Below, in pieces: positions 1 to 9,800 of a stretch of 64,000 bases of DNA. Origin of the DNA: Bacteroidia bacterium (GTDB taxonomy: Bacteria > Bacteroidota > Bacteroidia > Flavobacteriales > Flavobacteriaceae); assembly GCA_030425285.1 (NCBI GenBank), contig JAUIAY010000007.1:1-64000 (forward strand). Reading direction: 5' to 3'. Every line of letters starts with the position of its first letter. Position 1 is the stretch's first letter. The position numbers were made by a program, and so were the translations under genes. Under the pieces are notes generated by a model, which was not told the origin of the DNA, searched no databases, and was given only the letters and a program-made list of their open reading frames with translations.

Positions 1-3000
1 TAACTGCTTGTTCAAAATTACCATAGATGGAATCAAGCTCTTTGTACAACTGAAAGTTTCTCATAGACTGATAACATTTTGCCCACGCTTTTTTCACTTC
101 CAGTTCTACCTCCAATTCAGATAATTGTACTATTTTTTGAGACAACTCAATGCGTTGTTGTTGCAGTTTTCGTTTTACTCCGATTCCAAACACATCCATA
201 TTTGATTGTCCAATACCGACCGTTGTGTAGATTCCTGTTCCATCTTTCACTTCTTCACCTCCTGTAAAGATTTGAGTAGAACCAAAATCGTATGCCGTAG
301 ATTTTAGGTTTTCTTGTTTGGTAACTTCCAATTGTTTTTGCTTCAATAGTGGATAGTTCTTTTTAGATAAGGCAACAGCTTCGTTCAACGAAATTTTAGG
401 CAAGGTATCCGTGATTTGTTGTGCATTACTTCGAGTTGAAAACACCAACATTAAAACCAGTACTGCGGTTGCACTCACTATTTTTTTGTTTGGCTTCAAA
501 ATAAAGGTCTTATTCTCTACCCAATGGTATAAAATAGGCAATACAAATAAGGTGAGTAATGTAGAAGTCAGTAAACCACCAATAACAACTGTTGCCAATG
601 GGCGCTGAACTTCTGCACCTGCCGATGCTGAAACTGCCATTGGTAAAAAGCCCAATACATCAGTAAAAGCAGTGAGCATAATAGGTCTAATTCTTCGCTT
701 TGTACCTTCCAAAATCCGTTCTTTTAAATTGGTAACACCTTCTTCTTTCAATTCATTCAAGCCACTTATCATTACCAAGCCGTTTAACACAGCCACACCA
801 AACAATACAATAAAACCAACACCTGCCGAAATGCTAAAGGGCATATCCCGCAACCACAATGCCACTACACCACCAATGGTAGCCATTGGAATAGCAATGT
901 ATATCATTAAGGTTTGTGGTACTGATTTTAAAGCAAAGTATATCAGTACGAAAATAAGTAGTAAGGCAATAGGTACTACGGTTTGCAAGCGATTGCTGGC
1001 ACGTTCCAAGTTTTCAAAAGCACCACCATAACGGATAAAGTAACCTGAAGGCAGTTCCAATTGTGCATCTAATTTTTCTTTGATTTCGCCCACCAAAGAT
1101 TTTACATCACGCCCTCTTACATTGACACCTACATAGGTTCTTCTGTTGGTATTGTCCCTGCTTATTTGCATAGGTCCTGCTTTATAAGATATATCAGCTA
1201 CTTCACGAAGTGGAATTTGTGCCCCTGAAGGCAAATTGATAAACAGATTTTGAATATCGGATATGTCTTTTCTGTTTTGCTGTTTTAAACGAACTACCAA
1301 ATCAAACCGCTTTTCTCCTTCAAAAATAACGCCTGCATTTCCTCCAGCAAATGCCGATTGCACCATTTTGTTAAGTGTGTTGATTTGCAGCCCGTATTGC
1401 GCCAACTTATCTCTATTGTAGGTTATGGTCATTTGAGGCAGGCCTGTTGTGGCTTCGGCTTTCATATCACCAATACCCGGTGTTCCTGCAATTATTTTAG
1501 TGATTTCCTCTGCCTTTTGGGATAAGACATCGATGTCTTCGCCGTACAACTTAATGGCAATATCTTCACGCACCCCTTCAAGCAACTCATTAAAACGCAT
1601 TTCTATGGGTTGGGTAAATTCATAATTGACTCCAGGGATAATTTCAACAGCTTCTTTTATTGCTTCAATAAGCTCATCTTTTGTCTCTACCGTAGTCCAT
1701 TCATTTTTAGGTTTTAGGATTACAAATACATCTGCTAAATCCATAGGCATTGGGTCGGTTGGTATTTCTGCAACACCAATACGGCTCACAATTTTTTCGA
1801 CTTCGGGAAATTTTGCCTTTACAATCTGCTCAATTTTGGTAGTGGTTTCTACGGTTTCAGACAATGAACTACCAGGTTTTAAAATGGCGTGGAATGCAAT
1901 GTCACCTTCATCGAGTTGCGGAATAAACTCGCCTCCCATTCGGGTAAACATAAAGACTGTTACCGCAAATAGTGCCACAGCAATTCCTACAATTAATTTG
2001 CCTTTTAGAAGGGCTTTTTCCAATAAAGGTTTGTACTTATTTTCAACCCAATGCACAAATTTATCACCATAAGATAATTTATCATTTTTTGGTGTTCTCA
2101 ATACCAAAGCAGACATCATTGGTACGTAGGTAAGACACAAAACCATAGCTCCAATCATTGCGAAAATAAAGGTCAATGCCATTGGTTTGAACATTTTCCC
2201 TTCAATACCTTGTAAGGCTAAAATGGGAAGAAATACGATAAGAATAATCAACTGACCAAAGAAAGCTGCATTCATCATTTTTTTGGAAGCCGATGCAGCA
2301 ACCTCATCACGCTCCTTGTTTGTTATTTTTTTCTTTTTAAGTACTTGGGAAGCGATAAGAAATACCGTAGACTCCACAATAATTACTGCACCATCTACAA
2401 TAATTCCGAAGTCTATAGCTCCTAAACTCATCAGATTTGCCCATACGTTGAATACATTCATTAAAATAAATGCAAACAGTAACGATAATGGAATGGTTGA
2501 AGCTACAATTAAGCCACCTCGCCAATTACCCAACAAGAAAATGAGGATGAAAATAACGATTAAAGCCCCTTCAATAAGGTTTGTAGCAACTGTAGAAGTG
2601 GTTTCACCAATTAACTTACTTCTGTCTAAAAGTGGTTCAATAATAACACCTTCTGGCAGCGATTTTTGAATTTGAACCATTCGCTCTTTAACATTGGCAA
2701 TCACATCATTGGAATTTGCACCTTTAAGCATCATCACCAAGCCACCGACAACTTCTCCTTCTCCGTCTTGAGTTAATGCTCCATAACGAATGGCTGAACC
2801 AAATTGAACCGTTCCTATATCGCCAATGGTTATAGGCACATTATTAATGGTTTTAACCGTAATTTTTTTAATGTCGTCTAAACTTCTTGCCAAACCTTCT
2901 CCACGTATAAAATTAGCCTGATGGTTTTTTTCGATATAAGCACCACCCGTATTTTGGTTATTGGCTTCGAGGGCTTCAAATACATCTGTAATGGTAATCC

Positions 3001-3610
3001 CAATAGATTTAAGCTCGTTAGGGTCTACAGCAACTTCATATTGTTTTATTTTACCTCCAATAGCGTTGACCTCGACAACACCAGGAACCATTGCCATTTG
3101 GCGTTGTACAATCCAGTCTTGCATTGTACGCACATCTGAAATGGAATATTTATCTTGATATTCTGGTTTTACTTTTAATGTGTATTGGTATATCTCTCCC
3201 AGACCTGTGGATATAGGCCCCATTGTAGGTTCTCCAAAACCCGCAGGAATTTGTTCTTTTACTTCGTTGAGTTTTTCTGCTACCAATTGTCTCGGAAGAT
3301 ATGTACCCATATCATCATCAAATACAATAGTTACTACTGACAGACCAAAGCGTGAAATTGAGCGAATCTCTTCCACATTGGGCAAATTGCTCATTGCCAC
3401 CTCAACAGGATAGGTAACTATTTGCTCAATATCTTCTGTACCTAAATTTGGGGATTGAGTTATTACCTGAACTTGGTTGTTGGTAATATCGGGAACGGCA
3501 TCTATGGGTACTTTTGTCATACTCCAGATACCTGCTCCAATAATGGTAAGCGTTAGCAAACCAATAATGAATTTATTATTGATTGAAAAATCAATGATTT
3601 TATTAATCAT
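1..3610 (-). CDS. cusA: CusA/CzcA-type heavy-metal RND efflux pump fused to a TolC-like domain (3' end outside window)
   Basis: Proton-driven inner-membrane pump that exports metal cations across the periplasm. The frame is open from an ATG at 3608-3610 to the left edge, about 1200 codons. Residues 1-35 form the first membrane helix followed by the RND-typical KVPIDAVPDIT motif; large periplasmic loops alternate with helix bundles, and RMGGEFIPQLDEGD near residue 560 is diagnostic of the heavy-metal subfamily. The RND part ends near residue 1035. A second hydrophobic signal-like stretch follows, then an outer-membrane-efflux-protein-like region that continues off the window. Such pump/TolC fusions are known in Bacteroidota. 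The metal (Cu, Ag, Co, Zn, Cd) cannot be read from sequence. A membrane-fusion protein would be expected to the left. Confidence 0.93.
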   Translation of the reverse strand, partial: MINKIIDFSINNKFIIGLLTLTIIGAGIWSMTKVPIDAVPDITNNQVQVITQSPNLGTEDIEQIVTYPVEVAMSNLPNVEEIRSISRFGLSVVTIVFDDDMGTYLPRQLVAEKLNEVKEQIPAGFGEPTMGPISTGLGEIYQYTLKVKPEYQDKYSISDVRTMQDWIVQRQMAMVPGVVEVNAIGGKIKQYEVAVDPNELKSIGITITDVFEALEANNQNTGGAYIEKNHQANFIRGEGLARSLDDIKKITVKTINNVPITIGDIGTVQFGSAIRYGALTQDGEGEVVGGLVMMLKGANSNDVIANVKERMVQIQKSLPEGVIIEPLLDRSKLIGETTSTVATNLIEGALIVIFILIFLLGNWRGGLIVASTIPLSLLFAFILMNVFNVWANLMSLGAIDFGIIVDGAVIIVESTVFLIASQVLKKKKITNKERDEVAASASKKMMNAAFFGQLIILIVFLPILALQGIEGKMFKPMALTFIFAMIGAMVLCLTYVPMMSALVLRTPKNDKLSYGDKFVHWVENKYKPLLEKALLKGKLIVGIAVALFAVTVFMFTRMGGEFIPQLDEGDIAFHAILKPGSSLSETVETTTKIEQIVKAKFPEVEKIVSRIGVAEIPTDPMPMDLADVFVILKPKNEWTTVETKDELIEAIKEAVEIIPGVNYEFTQPIEMRFNELLEGVREDIAIKLYGEDIDVLSQKAEEITKIIAGTPGIGDMKAEATTGLPQMTITYNRDKLAQYGLQINTLNKMVQSAFAGGNAGVIFEGEKRFDLVVRLKQQNRKDISDIQNLFINLPSGAQIPLREVADISYKAGPMQISRDNTNRRTYVGVNVRGRDVKSLVGEIKEKLDAQLELPSGYFIRYGGAFENLERASNRLQTVVPIALLLIFVLIYFALKSVPQTLMIYIAIPMATIGGVVALWLRDMPFSISAGVGFIVLFGVAVLNGLVMISGLNELKEEGVTNLKERILEGTKRRIRPIMLTAFTDVLGFLPMAVSASAGAEVQRPLATVVIGGLLTSTLLTLFVLPILYHWVENKTFILKPNKKIVSATAVLVLMLVFSTRSNAQQITDTLPKISLNEAVALSKKNYPLLKQKQLEVTKQENLKSTAYDFGSTQIFTGGEEVKDGTGIYTTVGIGQSNMDVFGIGVKRKLQQQRIELSQKIVQLSELEVELEVKKAWAKCYQSMRNFQLYKELDSIYGNFEQAV

Positions 3611-3706
3611 AAGAATGGTTATAATGAATTTATAAATAGAGATAAGCAACCTATTACAAAAATGGGTTACTTGAATTTATAAGATACCTGCATACACAGG
3701 TATTCA

Positions 3707-4018
3707 TTAAACCTGTGGTGGTTGTAAAAGGGTAGTATTGAAGTCTTTTTCAAGACCATCAAAATAATAGAATAATTGAGTTGGAATAACAGTATTAGAT
3801 AAACTGTAATCTACAACATTAAAATGTGTAACGTGAATATGACAACAGTGGCATTGGCAAAATGGTGAGCATAAATCTGCTCCTTGGTGTTGATGGTCGT
3901 TGTCTAACGCTTGAGAAATTTCAGTTTTAACCTCATTATCAGGTATACCATTATCTTCACAAGGCACTAAATTGAGCGCAAAGATATAAATAGATAATAT
4001 GAGTGCTAAAACTTTCAT
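3707..4018 (-). CDS. Small exported Cys/His-rich protein (DUF6660-like)
   Basis: 103 residues with an N-terminal hydrophobic segment (residues 1-18) that could be a signal peptide, then an acidic stretch and a Cys/His cluster: HQHQG, CSPFCQCHCCHIHVTH around residues 43-65. The density of Cys and His suggests soft-metal binding. It is transcribed in the same direction as the RND pump and ends 97 bases before it, so it is probably the first gene of the metal-resistance operon and may act as a periplasmic metal chaperone or sensor. It resembles the short Bacteroidota family I know as DUF6660, which often sits beside CusA-type genes; this family assignment is from memory and the function is inferred. 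Confidence 0.6.
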   Translation of the reverse strand: MKVLALILSIYIFALNLVPCEDNGIPDNEVKTEISQALDNDHQHQGADLCSPFCQCHCCHIHVTHFNVVDYSLSNTVIPTQLFYYFDGLEKDFNTTLLQPPQV

Positions 4019-4064
4019 TGAGACAAAGATAAAAATATTTTAATGCAATGGTGTTGCAAAGTAT

Positions 4065-6176
4065 TTATAAAAACCACAACGTATCTTTAGCGTCCTCTGG
4101 AACACCATTTTCAAAACGTGGTGCTATTTGGGCTACCATTTCAGGGTATTTGATGGTTATTGGTACATTTTGTTGACGTAAGGATTTCCAATATAATCTG
4201 CTAAACTGATACACTTGGGTTAACAATTCTTCAATCACCTCAACATCTTCAAAAGCATCATCATCCGGACTGCTTATTTTTATCTTTATTGGAAATGGGT
4301 AACCATCTGTATCTGCATAATAAATATCATTTGGGTAACGTGCATTATTAAATAATAAAAACTTATTTACACCTATGCGAATGTATGTACCACTTACAGG
4401 CATTAATTTATCTCCCCAATTTACATCGTAAGCAATCATATCTTCTGCTTCTGTTTTATTAATGTTCAGAATATATAAAGGCACTCCTAATTTTAGTTTG
4501 TTCATCCCATCAATAATTGGTTTCAGTTCTTCATAGCTCATTTCTTTATAAAAATGAATAACTACTTTATCTGCTTGAGCTACTGATGTAAAATCTCTAA
4601 TTGCCTTTAATATGCTGCCTGCTAATAGTTCTGTTTCGTTTTGGTTGAAGTATTCAAAATTTCTGAATAATCCATTATTTTGAAAACTAAATGCACTTGC
4701 TATATACCTTCTATTTTCACCTTGATTGGTAAATGCTCCTACTCCAATTACCAATTCTTTCTTATCGGTTACTGCCAGCTTCCAAGGTGCACCACCTAAT
4801 TTAGCGTGAATAGCTAATGCCATATTTTGTAATGAAAACTGAAAATTGTATTGGTCTTGGATGTTTACAATCATCTTTTCGTAATCGACCACTTGGGTTA
4901 CAATGCCTTCATTTAAAAACAGTTCTTTAATGCGGATGTAAATTTCGCGGTCGTCTGGATCTGGTGTAAACTTATCGAAAGGACTGATGTAAAAGGCTGC
5001 ATACTTTACATTTTCGTGGTCAAAAGTTAAACTTTCAAGCTGTTCAACTATTTCAGGTATTGGGTCATTTTCATTGGTGAACTCAATAAAATGCTCTTTT
5101 GAAGCTGTTGCCTTAATATTTACATAGGCTTCCAATCCTTTATAATAGTTCTTTTCAGTATTTACACCTTCCTTTAAGTTTTGATAGAAAGACAACACTG
5201 AATCTTTATGTGAGGTATGGCAAATGAAAAATATCTTGATATTTTGATTGTTTGGTCTTCTGTAAGGGTTTAGAATGTTCATTGCCTTTTTAGGCACTAA
5301 ATGGGTTCTTTTATTGCCATATTGGTCTTTACCAAACTCTAATAAGCCCAGGTTAGGGTTAATGTGATTGATGCGATTGCCAGGAACATCTATAAAGGCA
5401 TCTTGTTTAAAAGGAAACAAGGCTTTAAATTCTTCTGTAAACAAATAGTTTTTAGCAAATGTAGTGATGAGTGCTACATACTTTTGGTATCTATTCTTTG
5501 GCCTGTCTGGTTCTTCAATAGGAATATTTAAAGCTCTTGCCAATTGTAAATTGAATATTGGAAAGGCTTGAGCAAATTCTATACTGTTGTAAAACTCTTC
5601 TTTGTCCTCTGTATCGAGGTTCATTTGGTAATTGAAGGTTTTTTGACCATACACACAACGCTTAATATACTCTGTTTCCTCAATATCCTTAACTGATTTT
5701 GTGAGGACTTTTGACGTACCATCATACGATACCACAAGTTCTGGTAAGTCTGTTAGTGTTGCAAACAGTATTTTGAATGAGAATTTATAGTATAAATTAT
5801 AGTCTGCTGTATTCCCTTTTTTTGAAGGCATCCAAACCTGTACATCACGTACAAAGTTTTTGACTACGATATAACCCTTTTCTAAAAAGTAGGTTTTTAA
5901 TTGGTGTTTAAGGAATTGTTTGTATATGCGTAGTTCTTTATCCTTTATTAAATTTATTTTGATACTTGGGGCATTGGGTATTTCTTGGGTAAATGTGGTG
6001 AAAATATGCTCTAAACTTGATAAATCTGTATCTGGAAACGCCTCTTTTACCTGCTTTGAAAACTTTGATCTATGGATTGGATGGCTACCTTCAATATCTT
6101 CTAAAGATAGATATATGACAGGTGTACTACTTGGCCATTTAAAATTGAGTATGTTCGTCTTTAAGTGTTCTTGCAT
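4065..6176 (-). CDS. Long prokaryotic Argonaute (MID-PIWI protein), probably catalytically inactive
   Basis: 703 residues, the size of long pAgo proteins (N, PAZ-like, MID and PIWI regions). The C-terminal half carries the PIWI landmarks: a segment with KLGGAPWKL near residues 460-470, the first PIWI strand LVIGVGAF near 478, an acidic NETELL near 510 in the place of the glutamate finger, VVIHFYKEMSYEEL near 545, and PITIKYPEMVAQIAPRF near 680, ending in hydrophobic LWFL. In active pAgos the first strand reads IGxD and the third catalytic Asp follows VIHR or VIHK; both aspartates are missing here (GVG and HFYKE), so guide-directed slicing is unlikely. Inactive long pAgos normally act as guide-loaded sensors with a partner effector. 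The nearest partners are the 107-residue protein and the type IIG enzyme upstream on the same strand. Confidence 0.8.
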   Translation of the reverse strand: MQEHLKTNILNFKWPSSTPVIYLSLEDIEGSHPIHRSKFSKQVKEAFPDTDLSSLEHIFTTFTQEIPNAPSIKINLIKDKELRIYKQFLKHQLKTYFLEKGYIVVKNFVRDVQVWMPSKKGNTADYNLYYKFSFKILFATLTDLPELVVSYDGTSKVLTKSVKDIEETEYIKRCVYGQKTFNYQMNLDTEDKEEFYNSIEFAQAFPIFNLQLARALNIPIEEPDRPKNRYQKYVALITTFAKNYLFTEEFKALFPFKQDAFIDVPGNRINHINPNLGLLEFGKDQYGNKRTHLVPKKAMNILNPYRRPNNQNIKIFFICHTSHKDSVLSFYQNLKEGVNTEKNYYKGLEAYVNIKATASKEHFIEFTNENDPIPEIVEQLESLTFDHENVKYAAFYISPFDKFTPDPDDREIYIRIKELFLNEGIVTQVVDYEKMIVNIQDQYNFQFSLQNMALAIHAKLGGAPWKLAVTDKKELVIGVGAFTNQGENRRYIASAFSFQNNGLFRNFEYFNQNETELLAGSILKAIRDFTSVAQADKVVIHFYKEMSYEELKPIIDGMNKLKLGVPLYILNINKTEAEDMIAYDVNWGDKLMPVSGTYIRIGVNKFLLFNNARYPNDIYYADTDGYPFPIKIKISSPDDDAFEDVEVIEELLTQVYQFSRLYWKSLRQQNVPITIKYPEMVAQIAPRFENGVPEDAKDTLWFL

Positions 6177-6231
6177 AGGTATTGAGGGGTTTTAGTATTT
6201 ACATATTTTATCGTGTTTATTTCTTTATTCA

Positions 6232-6385
6232 TTTTCTTTGTTCGTCCAAAGAAAACGAACCAAAAGAAAAGACGCCTTGTCGAGAGGTATTTTTGCTTCG
6301 CAAAACCATAACACACTACCTAAATTTTTTCCAAGGCTTCAAAAATTCTTAACGGTATTGTATTATTATACTGCCGACAAGGAAC
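6232..6385. repeat. Intergenic inverted-repeat element between the pAgo gene and the 107-aa gene
   Basis: The 232-base gap between the two genes holds nested inverted repeats. TTTTCTTTGTTCGT (6232-6245) pairs imperfectly with ACGAACCAAAAGAAAA (6255-6270); TTTTGC/GCAAAA (6291-6296 and 6300-6305) forms a short hairpin; CCTTGTCG (6275-6282) is exactly complementary to CGACAAGG (6375-6382). The first hairpin resembles a dispersed intergenic repeat of Flavobacteriia, from memory. It could be a small non-autonomous insertion, or a transcript structure that separates pAgo expression from the genes upstream. Confidence 0.5.
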
Positions 6386-6408
6386 GCTACAAATTCATAA
6401 TTAGTTAA

Positions 6409-6732
6409 TTATTTAAATTGTTCGGTTATCATTAATCCTTTTTCAATAACAGAAACTATATCATTACTATTTTTAGCTTGTGCATTTAATGAGAGTAATA
6501 TTTGTAAGCTTTCTTGTGTTTGGTATTCAATATCTTGTTTTAAGAATATTTCTACTGCTTGTTCTATTTTCTCTTTTAAAAGATTCAATTCCTTTTGAGG
6601 ACTACCCTTTTCTTCGGCTCTGGTAAGAGAATAATATTCTCCTTTAGATGGCCTTCTTATTCGTCTATCTAATTTGTAAGCTCTGTTTAAAAACGCTTCC
6701 AAACGCATTGCTTTCATTTCTTCTGTCGCCAT
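6409..6732 (-). CDS. Orphan 107-residue helical protein between the R-M enzyme and the pAgo
   Basis: I do not recognise the family. The protein is charged and probably all-helical, with no membrane segment and no clear catalytic motif. The N-terminal half is basic (KLDRRIRRPSKGEYYSLTRAE around residues 20-42), which could contact nucleic acid; the C-terminal half looks like two amphipathic helices. It starts about 70 bases after the stop of the type IIG gene and ends about 230 bases before the pAgo start, all on the minus strand. Its position makes it a candidate accessory subunit of either neighbour. Confidence 0.6.
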   Translation of the reverse strand: MATEEMKAMRLEAFLNRAYKLDRRIRRPSKGEYYSLTRAEEKGSPQKELNLLKEKIEQAVEIFLKQDIEYQTQESLQILLSLNAQAKNSNDIVSVIEKGLMITEQFK

Positions 6733-6756
6733 AATTTTATTTTCTATCTATTTAAA

Positions 6757-6790
6757 AGATTGCCACGTCGCTACGCTCCTCGCAATGACA
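6757..6790. repeat. Half-copy of a dispersed palindromic repeat (AGATTGC...GCAATGACA)
   Basis: The gap between the R-M gene and the 107-residue gene contains AGATTGCC at 6757-6764 and CTCGCAATGACA at 6779-6790. The same framework occurs at 9236-9263 inside the R-M reading frame and as a two-armed palindrome at 62980-63075. This is a REP/MITE-like interspersed repeat. Confidence 0.7.
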
Positions 6791-6802
6791 ATAATTACCT
6801 TT

Positions 6803-9800
6803 TTATGAGTTCTCTACTATATCACGTTCTTCTTGTGTTAAGCCATATAAATCATAGACCATTGTGTCTATTGATTTTTCTGTTTGGGTGATTTGGGTTT
6901 GTAGCTCTTGGGCTTTTTTCTTGTTGTCCTCAAAGAGTTCCAACCACTCAAACTCATCTTTTTTTGTAAGTGGTGTACCGCCTGCCTTTTTAATGGCTTT
7001 GTTGAGTTCTTTTATAAAGTCTGCAAAGTCTAACTCGTGCCAATTTTCGAGTTTGCGGGAAATTTTGCTTAATGAAAAGCTATGATTAAAAAAAGTTTTG
7101 AATTTTTCAATAGTAGCAATTAGATTCGATTTTGCTGATAATAAATCATCCACCAAAATTTTTGCCTTATGTTGAACTTCTAATCTGGCTATTTTAATAG
7201 GAAGCTTTTTAAATTCTGCAACTCTTATTTTTGGAAACAAAGTATCGAACTCATTATTGGAATAACGAAAATAAAATGACATTAATTTTGAATTTAATAT
7301 GCTTATGATGTATTCAATAATGAATTTTGACTGGGTCTCATCATCTATTCGAGCGATATACAAACTACGGTCGATAATAAATTGCTCTCTAATCAAAGTA
7401 CTAACGAGTGTCTTTCCTAATATTTCTCTAAAAACAATCCTTGGGCCTTTGAAATATTTCTCTTGACGTGGTGCAGCTAACCACTCTCCATAACTTATAT
7501 AATGTTCTTCATCCCAATTGTAATTATAAGTACTTACGTGCTTTCCTTTTAATTCCGGAACAAATGACTCATCTTTCTTAAAATTTGCGTGATAAGCTCT
7601 ATTTTTAATTACTTCAGCACTTTGACCTGTATACTTATCATAAGGATTGACACCCCTTGTTACATCCATTATTTCTCCAACGGAAATAACTTCGCTTCTA
7701 ACTTTTTGAATAATTGGTAGTATCGATTCACTTATTTCAACATCAAATATGTATTCCTCATTATTTAAGAACCTATTTTGCTTTAATTCGTGTTTTAAAA
7801 ATGTTTGTTTTTCAGCAATCTCAACAATATCTATCTTACCGTTTACAGTAGGGTTCTTTTGAGCAACAAACACCAAGGTATCCACTGAAGCATCAGGAAA
7901 TACATTATCTAAATTTGGAATTATAACTGTAAAATGAAGATTATTTAGTACATACTTTCTACAATCAGACATTTTAAGATTTTTCAACCAAGAATTTGGA
8001 ACTATATAGCTTATTGCACCATTATTATTCAAAATTTCAGTCCCCTTTTCCATAAATGATACATATAAGTCTATTTGATATTGGGCAGTTTGAAAATTTT
8101 TGTTAATATATTTTTTTGTACTATCGTCAAGTGACCTTGCAACATAAGGCGGGTTTCCTATCACTACATCAAAACCTCCATTTGCAAATATTTGAGGAAA
8201 CTGTTCCTGCCAATTAAAGGCTTTATCGCCTGCTACAGTTTTGCTGTCAATTAATGAGTTGCCACATTTAATGTTGTGGCTTAAATCGTTGAGTTTACGT
8301 CGTGGTTGTGCTGTTCGTAGCCAAAGGGATAGTTTGGCAATCTCAACCGATTCTTCGTTGAGATCCACACCATAGATATTGTTTTCTAAAATGGTGTTTT
8401 CTATATCGCTTAATATTAAGCCACCACCCAATACTTTAGCTTTAAGCTCATCGATATAACGGTGTTCGTTAATGAGAAAATCCAATGCTTGGTTTAGGAA
8501 TGCTCCAGAGCCACAAGCAGGGTCACATATAGTAATTTGCAATAACCATTCTCTGTAGGTGTCCAAAACTTCTAACAGTTGTTTTTTGGTGTTTTGGTGT
8601 GTGCCTTTTTTTACCTCAAAATAGGCTTCTTCCTTAAAGCCCAATGCTTCTTTTTTCTCTTGGCACAATTTGCCCACCGTATTTTCTACAATGTATTTGG
8701 TAATGTATTTGGGTGTGTAGAAAACGCCATCCTTTTTACGTTTGCTTTTTTGCTTATCGAACTCACCACCTTCAATTTCGGCATTCACACTTTCAATCTC
8801 ATTAAGTGAGTTTTCAAAAATGTGCCCTAAAATATTAACATCTACCTGACTGCTAAAATCGTATTTGGCAAGTTTATAGGTGTGTTTATATAACAACTCA
8901 TCATCAATTTCCAAATTATCGAGAATGGTATCCGGTTTAAACAAACCACCATTGTAGGCATAGATTTCGGCTCTTGAAGTTGTGCCTTTTCTGCCTTGGT
9001 CGAGAAAATGAAAGTATTGTTTGAACAATCCGTATAATGGGCGTTCGTCACCAAAATCTATATCGGCTTTCCACTTGTCCAGAATTTGGATGGTTGAGTT
9101 TGGTGGTAAGAGGTCTCTATCTTCGGCAAAGAAAATGAACAGAAAACGGTCTATGAGTTTCTGTGATTTTTTGAATAGTGATAGTTTGACGTTTTTTTCG
9201 AGTGCTTTTAGTTCGTTACTATCATCCTCATTATGAGATTGCCGCGCTTCGCTCGCAATGACATTTTGTTTTAAACGTTTAGCATTTCGTTTTACGAGGT
9301 CTCTAAAGAGTTCGCGTTTAAAAACGGAATAGTCGTTATAAAACTGTTTGGTTATTTTGTCTTCCTCCACTAAAGAGGCTTCTTTAATGGTTAGCGGTAA
9401 CTGGTTAAGAATGTTGTCTTTTTGTAAGCATAAGTACATTAAAGCAAATTCTTCTGGTGCTAACTGAAACAGGTTGAACTCTAAAAACTCGGTAGCATCG
9501 TTGATGTAAAACCGCAACTTTTCAAAATTGGATGTGATAACATAGACACAACCTTTTTGATTGGCTTTATAATCGAACGCCTGTTTACGAATGCTTTCTA
9601 AATCTTTGGTATTGGTCCCCTTGAGTTCAATAACACCAATGGCTTTTGCTTCCTTTAAAATGGCTCCATCTGCCTTACCGGCTCCTTTTTGGTTTTTAAA
9701 CTCGGTGGTAATATTGAAATCTGGTTTTGGATTTAGGGTGTAATCCAAGACGTTTACAAACAACTCGTCCAGAAACTTTGCCTGGTATTGTTCTTCTTTA

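Noticed and set aside
672-3413. Several plus-strand frames of 60-150 codons opposite the RND pump
   Set aside because: They are shadows of the minus-strand pump frame, which is continuous and carries family motifs.
4065-6176. PIWI-RE family instead of Argonaute
   Set aside because: The DinG-like helicase and nuclease partners of PIWI-RE are missing and the GGAPW and C-terminal PxTIKY features fit ordinary long pAgo better.
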